A stretch of DNA of 64,000 nucleotides, taken from Butyricicoccus pullicaecorum DSM 23266 (GTDB lineage Bacteria > Bacillota > Clostridia > Oscillospirales > Butyricicoccaceae). The notes beneath the pieces are model-generated. The model searched no databases, was not told the origin of the DNA, and worked only from the letters and a program-made list of their open reading frames with translations. Where the stretch lies: positions 1 through 64,000 of the forward strand of contig NZ_FUXW01000008.1 in assembly GCF_900167005.1 (NCBI RefSeq). The letters are read 5' to 3'. Both the position numbers and the translations under genes were made by a program. Positions 25,753-36,100 of this stretch are shown here, one piece after another; within the stretch, counting starts at the first letter, position 1, and the number at the start of each line of letters is the position of its first letter.

Positions 25753-25790
25753 GACAGTCGTCCAACGCGAGCGGGCGGCTGTCTTTTTTT
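25753..25790 (+). terminator. Rho-independent terminator of nadE
   Basis: GACAGTCGTCC...GGGCGGCTGTC hairpin followed by TTTTTTT. Confidence 0.75.
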
Positions 25791-25950
25791 GTGACACTCG
25801 TTATCATAAATTCGCTGTTATAACTATCCATATCAGAATACGAATGGTATAAAATTAGAACAAATAAACGGTTTAAAATAGATTTTTGTAATAAAATACA
25901 CACAATAAATGACAAATGATTACGGTTATGTTACACATTGACCGTAAATA

Positions 25951-25979
25951 TTGAAAAGATAAAATCTCTCTGGTATGAT
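25951..25979 (+). promoter_or_regulatory. Promoter of SLH protein gene 1
   Basis: TTGAAA (25951-25956), 17-bp spacer, TATGAT (25974-25979). The 5' leader shares AAGAGGCGGGGC and GATCAAAAAGGAGGAAATATTCCT with SLH gene 2 at 33126-33192. Confidence 0.65.
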
Positions 25980-26039
25980 ACTGCCATACAAGAGGCGGGG
26001 CCGCTGCCCCCCAACGATCAAAAAGGAGGAAATATTCCT

Positions 26040-29000
26040 ATGAAGAATCTGAAAAAGGTTCTTGCCATGGTACTGGCGTTCGCATGCACTTTCAGCATGT
26101 TCGCCGGCGCTAAGGTGTTCGAGGATGTCAAGGCTGGCTCCGATTACTCCGAGGCGATCACCATGCTGTCTGACCTGGGCGTTATCCAGGGTAAGGACGA
26201 CGGCAAGTATCATCCCGAAGACACCATCACCCGTGCAGAGGCTTGCGCAATGATCGCTCGTCTGATGACCGGTGATCCGAACGTTTCTCAGTACGTTGGC
26301 GCACAGTCCTTCGTCGACGTTGCAAAGGGCTCCTGGAAGGACTCCGCAATCGGCTACTGCTACATCAACGGTATCGTTGTTGGTGTTGGCAACAACAAGT
26401 TCGAGCCCGACCGTGCAATCACTGACGCTGAGTTCGTTACCATGGTTGTTCGTGCAATGGGTTACGAGACCGCTGACATGAAGCAGAACTATCCGTTCTC
26501 TTACATGTCCAACGCACAGGCTATGGGCCTGCTCGACGGCGTTAACATGGTAGCAAACACCGACGCTCTGCGCGGTGAGGATGCTCAGGTTATCTACAAC
26601 GCTCTGTTCGCAGACTACGCTCGCGGCGCGAAGCTGGTTAACACCACCCACGGCACCTCTGTCGAGACCTACCCGACCCTGGCTGAGTCCGTTTGGGGCC
26701 TGGATCGTGCAGCAGTCGGCACCTGGAACAAGAAGGATAACGAGGACGCAAAGCTGACCAACTGCAAGGCACATACTTGGGTTGTTCTGGGCGCAGATCC
26801 GTCCGCTGAGAACCGCATCCTGGCTTACCCGATCGCTGACGACAAGACCACCCTGTACACTGAGGGCAAGGGCGGCACCTACTCGTTCAAGTACGAGGGC
26901 GACATCGCTGCAATCACCGGCTACCAGGTAGAGCTGTGGGGCCAGGGCAAGCACGGCCAGCCGACTTGGGAGACCAAGAACGACAAGTACGTTTGGTCTG
27001 AGGACTGGACCATCAAGGCGATCAAGACCGTAAAGGGCCAGACTGCTTACGACTACGATGCTTCCAAGGCTGACTCCAAGTCTGACAACGGCACCATCGA
27101 GCTGGGCGAGAGCAAGCTGGAGCTGGATTCCGTAGCAGCAAATGCTTCTACCACCGAGAAGATCTATGCGGTTGACCAGTTCGTAAGCAAGTCCTACAAC
27201 GGCGAGAAGATCGGCGAGAAGGACGATAAGAAGGTTGAGAAGGCTCTGAATGTACGCGACGGCGCTCAGTACAAGCTGGTTGACTGGGATTCCGACGGCG
27301 ACATCGACTGGGCAGTTGTAAGCACTGCAAACTACTACAAGGTAGAGTCTGTTAATGCGAAGCGCGCAACCGTTATTTCCATGAAGAGCGGCGACGACTT
27401 CGAGTCTCAGACCAAGTCCGATAGCCAGACCTGGAAGCTCGACGACATCACCGAGATCGACGGCGTGAAGTACAACTTCAAGGCTGAGGACCTCAAGCAG
27501 GGTGACATCGTAGAGGTTACTTACACCGTTGCATACGACAAGGGCGAGAAGGGCCAGGTTGTTACTGCAAAGGTAAGCAAGGTTGACGCTGACAACAAGA
27601 AGCTGGATAAGGTTTCCACCAAGGGTGGCCTGACTCTGACCTTCGGCGGCGACGAGATCAAGGTTGCACAGAACCAGGATAAGGCTGACACCATTGTTCC
27701 TGCAAATCCGTCTACCTACCGTGAGTTCAACAGCGAGGAGCTGGGCACTGAGTTCGCTCTGTACCTCAACCGCAACGGCTTCATCGTTTACTCCGACTAC
27801 GCGACCGAGACCGCAAACTATGCAATGGTTCTGGACGTAGACTCTGGTTCTGACCGTACCGGCAACCGCAGCCTGGCAAAGGTTGACCTGCTGCTGGCAG
27901 ACAACTCGGTTAAGAAGGATGTCGAGCTGACTTCTGGCGCACGCGTACAGGATGCAGCAGGCAAGGATCTGACCGCTGTTTACGACAACCGTAAGTTCAA
28001 GAACGACAAGATGGTTGTTGGTAACGTATACAAGTACTGGACCGATGCTGACGGCAGAATCACCCGTATGCAGTCGCTGTTCACCACCGATGATGCGAAG
28101 AACAACGATAGCTACGAGTACAAGTCCAGCACCGACCGTCTGACCCGTACCACTTCCGGCAATGAATATGTTGCATCTCTGGAAGAGGCTGACGTAATCT
28201 TCGCTGTTAAGACCGACGGCAGCAAGTCCTTCATCCGTGGCACCGACAACACCGGCGACGGCCTGTATGTTGATGCAGGTGATGTTCTGGCTGTAAAGGC
28301 AAAGGATATCCCGGACATCAATAAGACCACTGACACCAAGATTGCAAAGCTGGACAACGAGAACAAGGCAGAGTGGATCAACAACACCACCGCTACCTTC
28401 ATTGCAAATGCAAACACCAACAAGGCTGGTTCTGCTGCAATCCTGGGCGTTGACAGCTTCAACAAGTTCAACTCCGGCGCAACCAAGATCGGTCTGGTAA
28501 CCAACGTTTCTTACAGCAACTCTTCTGACGGCAAGTATGTTGAGGTTGACGTCGCTGTAAACGGCAAGGTTCAGACCCTGGAGTCCAAGAAGAAGGTTGA
28601 CTTCAGCGACGTTGTTGAGGTTAAGGACAATAACGATTCTGACCCGACCATCAAGAGCGAGAGCACTGTCATCCAGACCGGTGTATTCCACGATGTTAAG
28701 GGCAAATCCATTGCACTGGATAAGTACCTGGAGAAGAACGCAGCTTACGCAGAAATCACGACCGACGGCGACGGCAAGGTAACCAAGGTAACCTTCCTGG
28801 ATACCGAGAAGGGCAGTGCAGACGAGAACAAGCTGAAGGGTAACTACTACACCGTAACCCGTAACGTTCTGACCGAGAACAAGACCAAGTCCTTCAACTA
28901 CGTTGATGCGACCGCTCACTACGCATCTGAGAAGAAGCTGTACTCGGTAGACCGTATGCTGACTGCAAATGCAGGCATCGCTGACGAGGCTGCTTACTAC

Positions 29001-30473
29001 ACCATCTCTGCTCGTCCGACCCGTATGGACGGCGATTACAAGAACACCCAGATGGTTGTATCTGCTGGCTTTGACGGCACCCCGAAGATCGAGGCTGCTG
29101 ATAAGGCATCTATGCTGACCGCTTCCATCGACAACCGTTACGATTCCGATACCTACTACGTAGCAGATATCGCATTCAACGGCGACAACGATATCGCAGC
29201 AATGTTCAGCTTCACCGATGATATGGGTGAGACTGAGGCTAAGGACACCATCCTGATTGGTTCCTTCGGCAACAACAAGGATGAGAACAACAGCACCATT
29301 AAGGCTGGCGAAGCTGATCAGACCATCAAGGTAACCGTTCCGAACGGCCAGTCCCTGACCGAGGGCAAGATTGTTGTTAAGGACGCATCCGGCAAGGAAG
29401 TATCCGATCCGTCCGTTGCATGGAACAGCCATAACCTCAAGCTGTCCGCAACCCGCGCAGCAGCTGCAGGCACCTACACTGTAGAAGTTTACGGCCGCAC
29501 TCAGGGCTCGACCGACGTTGTTGTGGCAACCTTCAAGTTCACCGTTGAGGCTGCTGACGCACTGGTAGCTGATGGTATCACCGGTACCGAAGCAGGCGGC
29601 GCAGCAAAGGTTGACGCTTCCGGTAAGGTAATGGATATCAATGTCAAGGCTGGTTCCACTGGCGTTACCGGTCTGACCGATAAGGATATCGAAGTTTCTG
29701 TTGATGGCTTCAAGGCAAACTACACGGTTGCTGAGAACTCTTCTACCGCAGGTCTGTACCGTGTTACCTTTACCAATTCGGTAAATGGTAAGGACATCAC
29801 CGTTAAGGTTGGCGGCAAGTCGGTTATCTTCCCGGCTATTTCCACCACCACCGGCGTAACTCTGGCTAATGCAGGCACCACCTACACTGCAACTGTTGCA
29901 GCTGGCGGTACCGGCTTCACCTGGTCTGCATCTGAGCCGCAGGCAACCAACGCAATCACCATCAATGGTGTAGCAGGCACTCCGGAGCTGGTTCTGGAAG
30001 GCACTGGCCTGGCTCAGGCAGTAAAGCTTGAGAATAACGAGGTTAAGATCGACAAGGCAGAAGCTGAGAAGCTGGCAGTCGGCACCTACACCGCTAAGGT
30101 AAAGGTTGGCACTGTTGAGTCTGGTGCGATCACCCTGAAGGTTGAGAAGCAGGCTCTGACGATCAGCGCGATTGCACTGGATACCGGTGCAAAGACTCTG
30201 ACTCTGACTGTAAATGCAGATGTTGCAGATGCATTTGAGAAGGAACTGGCAAATGTTGACTGGAGCGCACTGCTTGCACAGGCAAACTGGCAGAATGCGA
30301 CCGGCAATATCGAGCTGGCAGCTGATGGCCACACCTACACTGGTACTTCCATCGTGCTGAAGGTTGCAGATCATAAGAGCGCATCCACCGGCGGTAACCA
30401 GATTTCCAGCGCGAAGTTCTCTACCGACCATCTGGATCTGACCATCACCAGCGTAACTCCGACCATCTCCTAA
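26040..30473 (+). CDS. Very large SLH-domain S-layer-like protein 1
   Basis: A 1,477-residue secreted protein. A signal peptide (MKNLKKVLAMVLAFACTFSMFAGA, cut before KVFEDV) leads to three SLH modules at about 22-205 (AITMLSDLGVIQGKDDGKYHPEDTITRAEACAMIARL; ITDAEFVTMVVRAMGY). The rest is a long beta-rich array without Cys, ending in Ig-like repeats (AGTTYTATVAAGGTGFTWSASE..). SLH modules bind secondary wall polymers, so this is probably an S-layer or equivalent. ATG 26040 is behind AAAGGAGG. The first 250 residues are nearly identical to the paralogue at 33193, and TTA, CTA and TCA codons are absent from the gene up to position 30431. Confidence 0.88.
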   Translation: MKNLKKVLAMVLAFACTFSMFAGAKVFEDVKAGSDYSEAITMLSDLGVIQGKDDGKYHPEDTITRAEACAMIARLMTGDPNVSQYVGAQSFVDVAKGSWKDSAIGYCYINGIVVGVGNNKFEPDRAITDAEFVTMVVRAMGYETADMKQNYPFSYMSNAQAMGLLDGVNMVANTDALRGEDAQVIYNALFADYARGAKLVNTTHGTSVETYPTLAESVWGLDRAAVGTWNKKDNEDAKLTNCKAHTWVVLGADPSAENRILAYPIADDKTTLYTEGKGGTYSFKYEGDIAAITGYQVELWGQGKHGQPTWETKNDKYVWSEDWTIKAIKTVKGQTAYDYDASKADSKSDNGTIELGESKLELDSVAANASTTEKIYAVDQFVSKSYNGEKIGEKDDKKVEKALNVRDGAQYKLVDWDSDGDIDWAVVSTANYYKVESVNAKRATVISMKSGDDFESQTKSDSQTWKLDDITEIDGVKYNFKAEDLKQGDIVEVTYTVAYDKGEKGQVVTAKVSKVDADNKKLDKVSTKGGLTLTFGGDEIKVAQNQDKADTIVPANPSTYREFNSEELGTEFALYLNRNGFIVYSDYATETANYAMVLDVDSGSDRTGNRSLAKVDLLLADNSVKKDVELTSGARVQDAAGKDLTAVYDNRKFKNDKMVVGNVYKYWTDADGRITRMQSLFTTDDAKNNDSYEYKSSTDRLTRTTSGNEYVASLEEADVIFAVKTDGSKSFIRGTDNTGDGLYVDAGDVLAVKAKDIPDINKTTDTKIAKLDNENKAEWINNTTATFIANANTNKAGSAAILGVDSFNKFNSGATKIGLVTNVSYSNSSDGKYVEVDVAVNGKVQTLESKKKVDFSDVVEVKDNNDSDPTIKSESTVIQTGVFHDVKGKSIALDKYLEKNAAYAEITTDGDGKVTKVTFLDTEKGSADENKLKGNYYTVTRNVLTENKTKSFNYVDATAHYASEKKLYSVDRMLTANAGIADEAAYYTISARPTRMDGDYKNTQMVVSAGFDGTPKIEAADKASMLTASIDNRYDSDTYYVADIAFNGDNDIAAMFSFTDDMGETEAKDTILIGSFGNNKDENNSTIKAGEADQTIKVTVPNGQSLTEGKIVVKDASGKEVSDPSVAWNSHNLKLSATRAAAAGTYTVEVYGRTQGSTDVVVATFKFTVEAADALVADGITGTEAGGAAKVDASGKVMDINVKAGSTGVTGLTDKDIEVSVDGFKANYTVAENSSTAGLYRVTFTNSVNGKDITVKVGGKSVIFPAISTTTGVTLANAGTTYTATVAAGGTGFTWSASEPQATNAITINGVAGTPELVLEGTGLAQAVKLENNEVKIDKAEAEKLAVGTYTAKVKVGTVESGAITLKVEKQALTISAIALDTGAKTLTLTVNADVADAFEKELANVDWSALLAQANWQNATGNIELAADGHTYTGTSIVLKVADHKSASTGGNQISSAKFSTDHLDLTITSVTPTIS

Positions 30474-30489
30474 GATAGGTCAAATCAAT

Positions 30490-30517
30490 AAAGGACACCC
30501 TTCGGGGTGTCCTTTTT
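30490..30517 (+). terminator. Terminator of SLH protein gene 1
   Basis: AAAGGACACCC TTCG GGGTGTCCTTTTT, a classic tetraloop hairpin with T-tract. Confidence 0.9.
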
Positions 30518-30611
30518 CTATTCCCACGCCCAGACTTCCCGCCAATAACCCGGGAAAAATTTCCGGTTTGGCGGCTTGTTTTACAAATATATTTCATTTT
30601 CTGCGGTACTA

Positions 30612-30640
30612 TTGTCCATTTGATGTGCGTTCGTTATACT
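30612..30640 (+). promoter_or_regulatory. Promoter of WG-repeat/SLH gene
   Basis: TTGTCC (30612-30617), 17-bp spacer, TATACT (30635-30640). Confidence 0.6.
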
Positions 30641-30681
30641 GGAGATAAGCATAAAATCTGCAAATGGAGGTGTTCATTTCT

Positions 30682-32967
30682 ATGCTGCGCAAAATATCCC
30701 GCATCGTGGTATTTTTCTGTGCGCTTGCGCTTGTGACGGTTGGCACAGCGCTGGCGGCAGCACCGGCGGGTTCTCTGTTTGCCGTACCCAAGACCGGTAT
30801 AGACGGCGTAGAGCGCTGGGGCTATATGGACGGAACGGGCAAGGTCGTGATCGAGTGTACCTACGCGGCGGCCGAGCCGTTTGACGAGTCGGGCGTTGCG
30901 GCGGTGTATGATGACGCCGGACGGGCGGCACTGATCGACGCACAGGGCAAGGTGCTGACCGGCTGGCAGACCGCACCGCAGTCGATCGAGTACGAAAACA
31001 GCATTGCAGCCTTCCGGTATACCGACCGCACGATCTTTTTCACTGCTTCGGGCACGCGCATCGGTGAGTATCCGGGCGCGATTGGCTTTCCGGTCAATGA
31101 GCGCGTGTGTGTCAAGACCGGAGAGGGCAGGGAGGCCCGATACGGATACGTTGACCTGAGCGGTACGTCGGTCATCGCACCGGTGTATCTGGAGGCCGGA
31201 CAGTTTTCGAATGGCCGCGCGCTGGTGCGCGACTTGCAGGGCAACTGCCACTTGATCGGCACCGACGGCAGGGAACTGGCCGCGCTGCCTGCGGGTGCAG
31301 ACCCGGCGACGCTGACCATCTATAATGACTGCGTCATTATCCTGTATAACCGTGCCGATAAGTACGCGCTGTACTCGGTCGAGGACATGCGCTTTGCGAC
31401 CAGTTATTCGTATGATGAGATTTTACCGTTCCACGAAGACCGCGCGATGGCACGCGTGGGCACCGACTGGGGTCTGCTGACCGTGGTCGGCACCGAGGCA
31501 GTTAAGCCGACCTATCCCTATATGAGCTATATGGGTGACGGCCTGTACGCCGTGCGCGGCGTGGACGCGGGTGCGTCGGTCATCGACCACAACGGCAAGG
31601 AAGTTTACCGTACAGACACCTACGCGGGCGGCTTCCAGACCTTCCGGTACGGTATTTCGTGGCACGGCACGGCGGACGGCGACGTGGTATTCTTCAACGC
31701 GTCGGGCAGTCTGAAAAAGACGGTGTCGGGCATTGAGACACCGGAGATCGTCGCTGAGACGGTCGCCAAGGTGTACAAGGACGGCACGACTCAGTATATC
31801 AACATTTACAATGGCCGTACCTTATATAATAATGTACGCGCATACGATCTCGAGGGCGGCATTCACGTGACGACCGAGACCTACGAGAAGTACCTGGGCA
31901 TGCAGGAGGACGGCACCGAGTACGGCTGGTACATCGAGTACCCGCGCCTGAGCGGCATGGAGAACGAGGCGGTGCAGACGCGCATCAACGACAGCATCCG
32001 CGCATTTTTCACGGCAGGGCCGAGCGGCCAGTCCGGACGCATTGCACTGACGGCGACCTACGGCATGTCGGTAGAAGGCGACGTGCTGGTGGTATGGGCG
32101 AGCGGCGTGAGCGACCTGGGCGAGGCGGCGACCATCTGGGACACGTCGATCGGTCTGGATTTGAACACGGGCGCGCGCTACACAGCCGACAAGGACCTGT
32201 TTAACGACAAGCTGCTGGAGGTCACGAGCAAGCTGCTGCCGCAGAGTGCACCGTACTACGGCTCGCCGCGCATGGACAAGGACGGCGTGACGTTTTTCCG
32301 TGACTACCCGGCGACGGGCACGGCGCAGCCGTACACCGAGAGCATGCATCTGACCTTCGACCAGCTGGCCGAGGCGATCAACTTTGACGGCGCGTGCTAC
32401 CGTGCGCTGACCGGTTTTACGGGCACGGTGTACGCTGATGTGCCGTATAGTCATTGGGCGTTTGACTACGTGGCCGAGGTATCGTCCAAGGGACTGATGA
32501 CGGGCGACGAGCGCGGCTTCCGTCCGGAAAGCCCGATTTTGACGAGCGAGGTCTGCGCGACCGTGGCGCGCGTTTTGGAGCTGCCCGACGGCACGATGCC
32601 GGGCGTAGACGCGAGCAAGTGGTACGCGGGCGAGCTGGGCGCGGTGTACGAGGCCGGACTGCTGGACGGCTTCGACGTGTACTGGTTCGACCCGGACGCG
32701 GTGATGACGCGCGCGGACGCGATGCAGCTTTTGGCGAACGTGCTGACGCACCAGGGACGCGCGGGCACGGAGATGAGCGCGAACGAGGTTATGAGTAACA
32801 TTTCGCACTTCCCGGACGCCGAGCGCGTGCCGGCAAACCGCCGCCGTGCGGCAGCGATTTGTGTCAGAGCCGGACTTGTGCAGGGTGATGAGAACGGTCT
32901 GCGTCCGTCCGACGCCTTTACGCGGGCGGAATTTGCCAAGATCGTGCTGTCGATCGCGGAAAACTGA
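30682..32967 (+). CDS. Secreted WG-repeat protein with C-terminal SLH domain
   Basis: A 761-residue protein. A signal peptide (LVTVGTALAAAP) is followed by WG-type repeats (about residues 30-350: ERWGYMDGTGKVVIECTYAAAEPFDESGVAAVYDD; ARYGYVDLSGTSVIAPVYLEA), a DUF3298-like stretch (EYPRLSGMENEAVQTRINDSIRAFF), and SLH modules at the end (VPYSHWAFDYVAEVSSKGLMTGDERGFRPESPILTSEVCA; FPDAERVPANRRRAAAICVRAGLVQGDENGLRPSDAFTRAEFAKIV). I place the start at ATG 30682, 10 nt after GGAGGT. Here the SLH modules are C-terminal, unlike the two SLH genes that flank it. It is probably a wall-attached protein. Confidence 0.85.
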   Translation: MLRKISRIVVFFCALALVTVGTALAAAPAGSLFAVPKTGIDGVERWGYMDGTGKVVIECTYAAAEPFDESGVAAVYDDAGRAALIDAQGKVLTGWQTAPQSIEYENSIAAFRYTDRTIFFTASGTRIGEYPGAIGFPVNERVCVKTGEGREARYGYVDLSGTSVIAPVYLEAGQFSNGRALVRDLQGNCHLIGTDGRELAALPAGADPATLTIYNDCVIILYNRADKYALYSVEDMRFATSYSYDEILPFHEDRAMARVGTDWGLLTVVGTEAVKPTYPYMSYMGDGLYAVRGVDAGASVIDHNGKEVYRTDTYAGGFQTFRYGISWHGTADGDVVFFNASGSLKKTVSGIETPEIVAETVAKVYKDGTTQYINIYNGRTLYNNVRAYDLEGGIHVTTETYEKYLGMQEDGTEYGWYIEYPRLSGMENEAVQTRINDSIRAFFTAGPSGQSGRIALTATYGMSVEGDVLVVWASGVSDLGEAATIWDTSIGLDLNTGARYTADKDLFNDKLLEVTSKLLPQSAPYYGSPRMDKDGVTFFRDYPATGTAQPYTESMHLTFDQLAEAINFDGACYRALTGFTGTVYADVPYSHWAFDYVAEVSSKGLMTGDERGFRPESPILTSEVCATVARVLELPDGTMPGVDASKWYAGELGAVYEAGLLDGFDVYWFDPDAVMTRADAMQLLANVLTHQGRAGTEMSANEVMSNISHFPDAERVPANRRRAAAICVRAGLVQGDENGLRPSDAFTRAEFAKIVLSIAEN

Positions 32968-32979
32968 ACCAAAAGAGAC

Positions 32980-33040
32980 AATCCCCCTTGAACGGTGACG
33001 GATGAAAAATCGGTCACTGTGTAATCAAGGGGGATTTTTT
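32980..33040 (+). terminator. Long nested terminator after the WG/SLH gene
   Basis: AATCCCCCTTGA...TCAAGGGGGATTTTTT outer stem with an inner ACGGTGAC/GTCACTGT-type stem. Confidence 0.85.
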
Positions 33041-33102
33041 AACAAAGTGTTGTCACAAAACCTGTGTAATATTACACTTGTGTTACGTCTCGGGGTGTCA
33101 CA

Positions 33103-33131
33103 TTGACTTTGCGTTTTGAGACTGTTATGAT
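33103..33131 (+). promoter_or_regulatory. Promoter of SLH protein gene 2
   Basis: TTGACT (33103-33108), 17-bp spacer, TATGAT (33126-33131), then the 60-nt leader conserved with SLH gene 1. Confidence 0.8.
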
Positions 33132-33192
33132 GTATCCATAAAAGAGGCGGGGCAGGAATGTCCCGCGAGATCAAAAAGGAGGAAATATTCCT

Positions 33193-36100
33193 ATGAAGAA
33201 TCTGAAGAAGGTTCTTGCTATGGTACTGGCGTTTGCATGCACTTTCAGCATGTTCGCTGGCGCTAAGGTGTTTGAGGATGTCCCGGCGGGCTCCGATTAC
33301 TCCGAGGCTGTTACCATGCTGTCCGATCTGGGCATTATCCAGGGTAAGGACGACGGCAAGTATCATCCGGAAGACACTATCACCCGTGCAGAGGCTTGCG
33401 CAATGATCGCTCGTCTGATGACTGGCGACCCGAACGTTTCTCAGTACGTTGGCGCTCAGTCTTTCACCGACGTTGCAAAGGGCTCCTGGAAGGATTCCGC
33501 TATCGGCTACTGCTACATCAACGGCATCGTAATCGGCGTTGGCAACAACAAGTTCGAGCCGGACCGTGCAATCACCGATGCTGAGTTCGTAACCATGGTT
33601 GTTCGTGCAATGGGTTATGAGACCGCTGACATGAAGCAGAACTATCCGTTCTCCTACATGTCCAACGCTCAGGCTATCGGCCTGCTGGACGGCACCAACA
33701 TGGTAGCTTCCACCGACGCTCTGCGTGGTGAGGACGCTCAGGTTATCTACAACGCTCTGTTCACCGACTACGCTCGTGGCGCTAAGCTGGTTAACACCAC
33801 CCACGGCACCTCTGTTGAGTCTTACCCGACCCTGGCTGAGTCTGTTTGGGGTCTGACCCGTGCAGCTGCTGGTACTTGGAAGGACAACAGCGACGGCGAC
33901 AAGACCGCTACTCTGGAGTACTGCAAGGCTCATACTTGGGTAGTTCTGGGCGCTGATCCGACCGCTGAGGGCAAGATCATTGCTTACCCGATCTCCGACA
34001 ACGACGGCGACATCTACGTGACCGATAAGGATCGTGTTGCTTACTCCTTCAAGTATGACGGCGACGTTTCCGCTGTTGCTGGCTACCAGGTAGAGCTGTG
34101 GGGCGAAGGCAGCCACGGCGAGCCCGAGTGGGACAACAAGGCTGACACGTACGTTTGGTCTGAGGACTGGACCATCAAGGCTATCAAGACCGTAAAGGGC
34201 CAGACCAAGTATGACTACAATGCCTCTATGGCTGACTCCAAGTCCGACAACGGCGAGATCGTTCTGGGCGAAGAGACTCTGGATCTGGATGCAGTAGCTG
34301 AAAATCAGAAGTTTGCACAGCAGTATGCTGTCGATCAGTACGTTGCTAACGAGTACAACGGCTATAAGATGGACTCCGCTAAGAACGTTGAGAAGGCTCT
34401 GAACGTTCGCGACGGCGCTCAGTACAAGCTGATGGACTGGGATTCCGACGGCGACATCGACTGGGTAGTTGTAAGCTCTGCTAACTACTACAAGGTTGAG
34501 AACGTAAACTCCAAGCGTGCAACCGTTGTTTCCATGGTTGACAAGGACGACTTCGAGTATCAGACCAAGTCTACCAGCGAAGTATGGGAGCTGGACGGCC
34601 TGACCGATACCGATGACAGCAAGATCAAGTACGACTACAAGGCTGAAGACCTGAAGGAAGGCGACATCGTAGAGGTTACCTACACTGTTGCTTACGACAA
34701 GAGCGAGAAGGCTCAGGTTGTTACCGCTACCGTTTCTAAGGTAGAGGCTGAGACCAAGTCCCTGGATAAGGTTTCCACCAAGGACGGCCTGACCCTGACC
34801 TTCGACGACGAAGAGATCAAGGTTGCTGAGAACAACGCTGTTGGCGATACCATCGTTCCGGCTAACCCGCGCATCTACCGCGAGTTCAACGGCGAGGAGC
34901 TGGGTACCGAGTTCGCTCTGTACATGAACCGCAACGGTTTCATCGTTTACTCTGACTACGCTACCGAGACCTCGAACTACGCAATGGTTCTGGACACCGC
35001 TGACGGCAACGACCGCGCTGGTAACCGTGAGCTGGCTAAGGTTGACCTGCTGCTGGCTGACAACTCCGTTGCTAAGGATGTTGAGCTGACCTCTGGTGCT
35101 CGTATTCAGGACAACAACGGCGATGATAACGACAAGGCTTACAGCAGCCGCAAGTTTGATGAGACTCTGGTAGTTGGTAACGTTTACAAGTACTGGATGA
35201 ACGAGGATGGCCAGATCACTCGCATGCAGGCTATGTTCAACGATGAGACTCAGGACGATGCAGAGCTGAAGGGTGCAGATACTGATCGCAAGTATAACGA
35301 TTCTTACAGCTACAATGCAGACACCGATCGCATGCAGGATAGCGCAAATCAGTACGTTGCATCTCTGGAAGAGGCTGATGTAATCTTTGCTGTTGCTACC
35401 GATGGCAATTACATTAAGGGTGAAACCACTGATGATGATGGCCTGTATGTAAAGTCCGGCGATGTTATGGCTGTCAAGTATGACCAGATTCCGGACATCG
35501 GTGAGACTAAGGAAACCACTCCGGAGAAGCTGGATGCTGAGACTGGCTGGCTGGATAACGACGACGCTACCTTCGTTGTATCCGCAAACGGCAACAAGGC
35601 TGGCATGGCTGCTCTGATCGGCGTTAACAACTTCAGCAAGTTCGACGCTGCTGCTACCAAGATCGGTCTGGTAACCGACGTTGCATACGTTAACTCCTCC
35701 GACGGCAAGTACGTTGAGGTTGAGGTTGCTACCAACGGTAAGGTTGGCACTATCGAGTCCAAGAAGAAGGTTGACTTTGACGACATCGTTGAGGTTCTGG
35801 GCAATACCGAAGGTGATGACGCTGTTAAGAGCGAGAGCACCAAGGTTAAGAATGGTGTATTCCACACCACCGCTGGCGCAGCAATTGATCTCGACAAGTA
35901 CCTCGAAGACAACGCTGCTTACGCTGAGATCACCACTGATGCTGACGGCAATGTAACCAAGATTTCCTTCCTGGATACTGCTGACGGCAAGGTTGAGACC
36001 AACGAGCTGAAGGGTGACTACTACACCGTAGAGCGCCGTGTTGTTACCGAGAACAAGTCCAAGTCCTTCGATTACGTTAACACCACTGCTCGTTACGCTG

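Noticed and set aside
25926-30431. 1,501-codon antisense open reading frame opposite SLH gene 1 (and a 1,413-codon frame opposite SLH gene 2 at 33025-37266)
   Set aside because: Both are in exact codon register with the sense genes and arise because TTA, CTA and TCA codons are absent in the sense strand. No ribosome binding site, signal or domain supports them.
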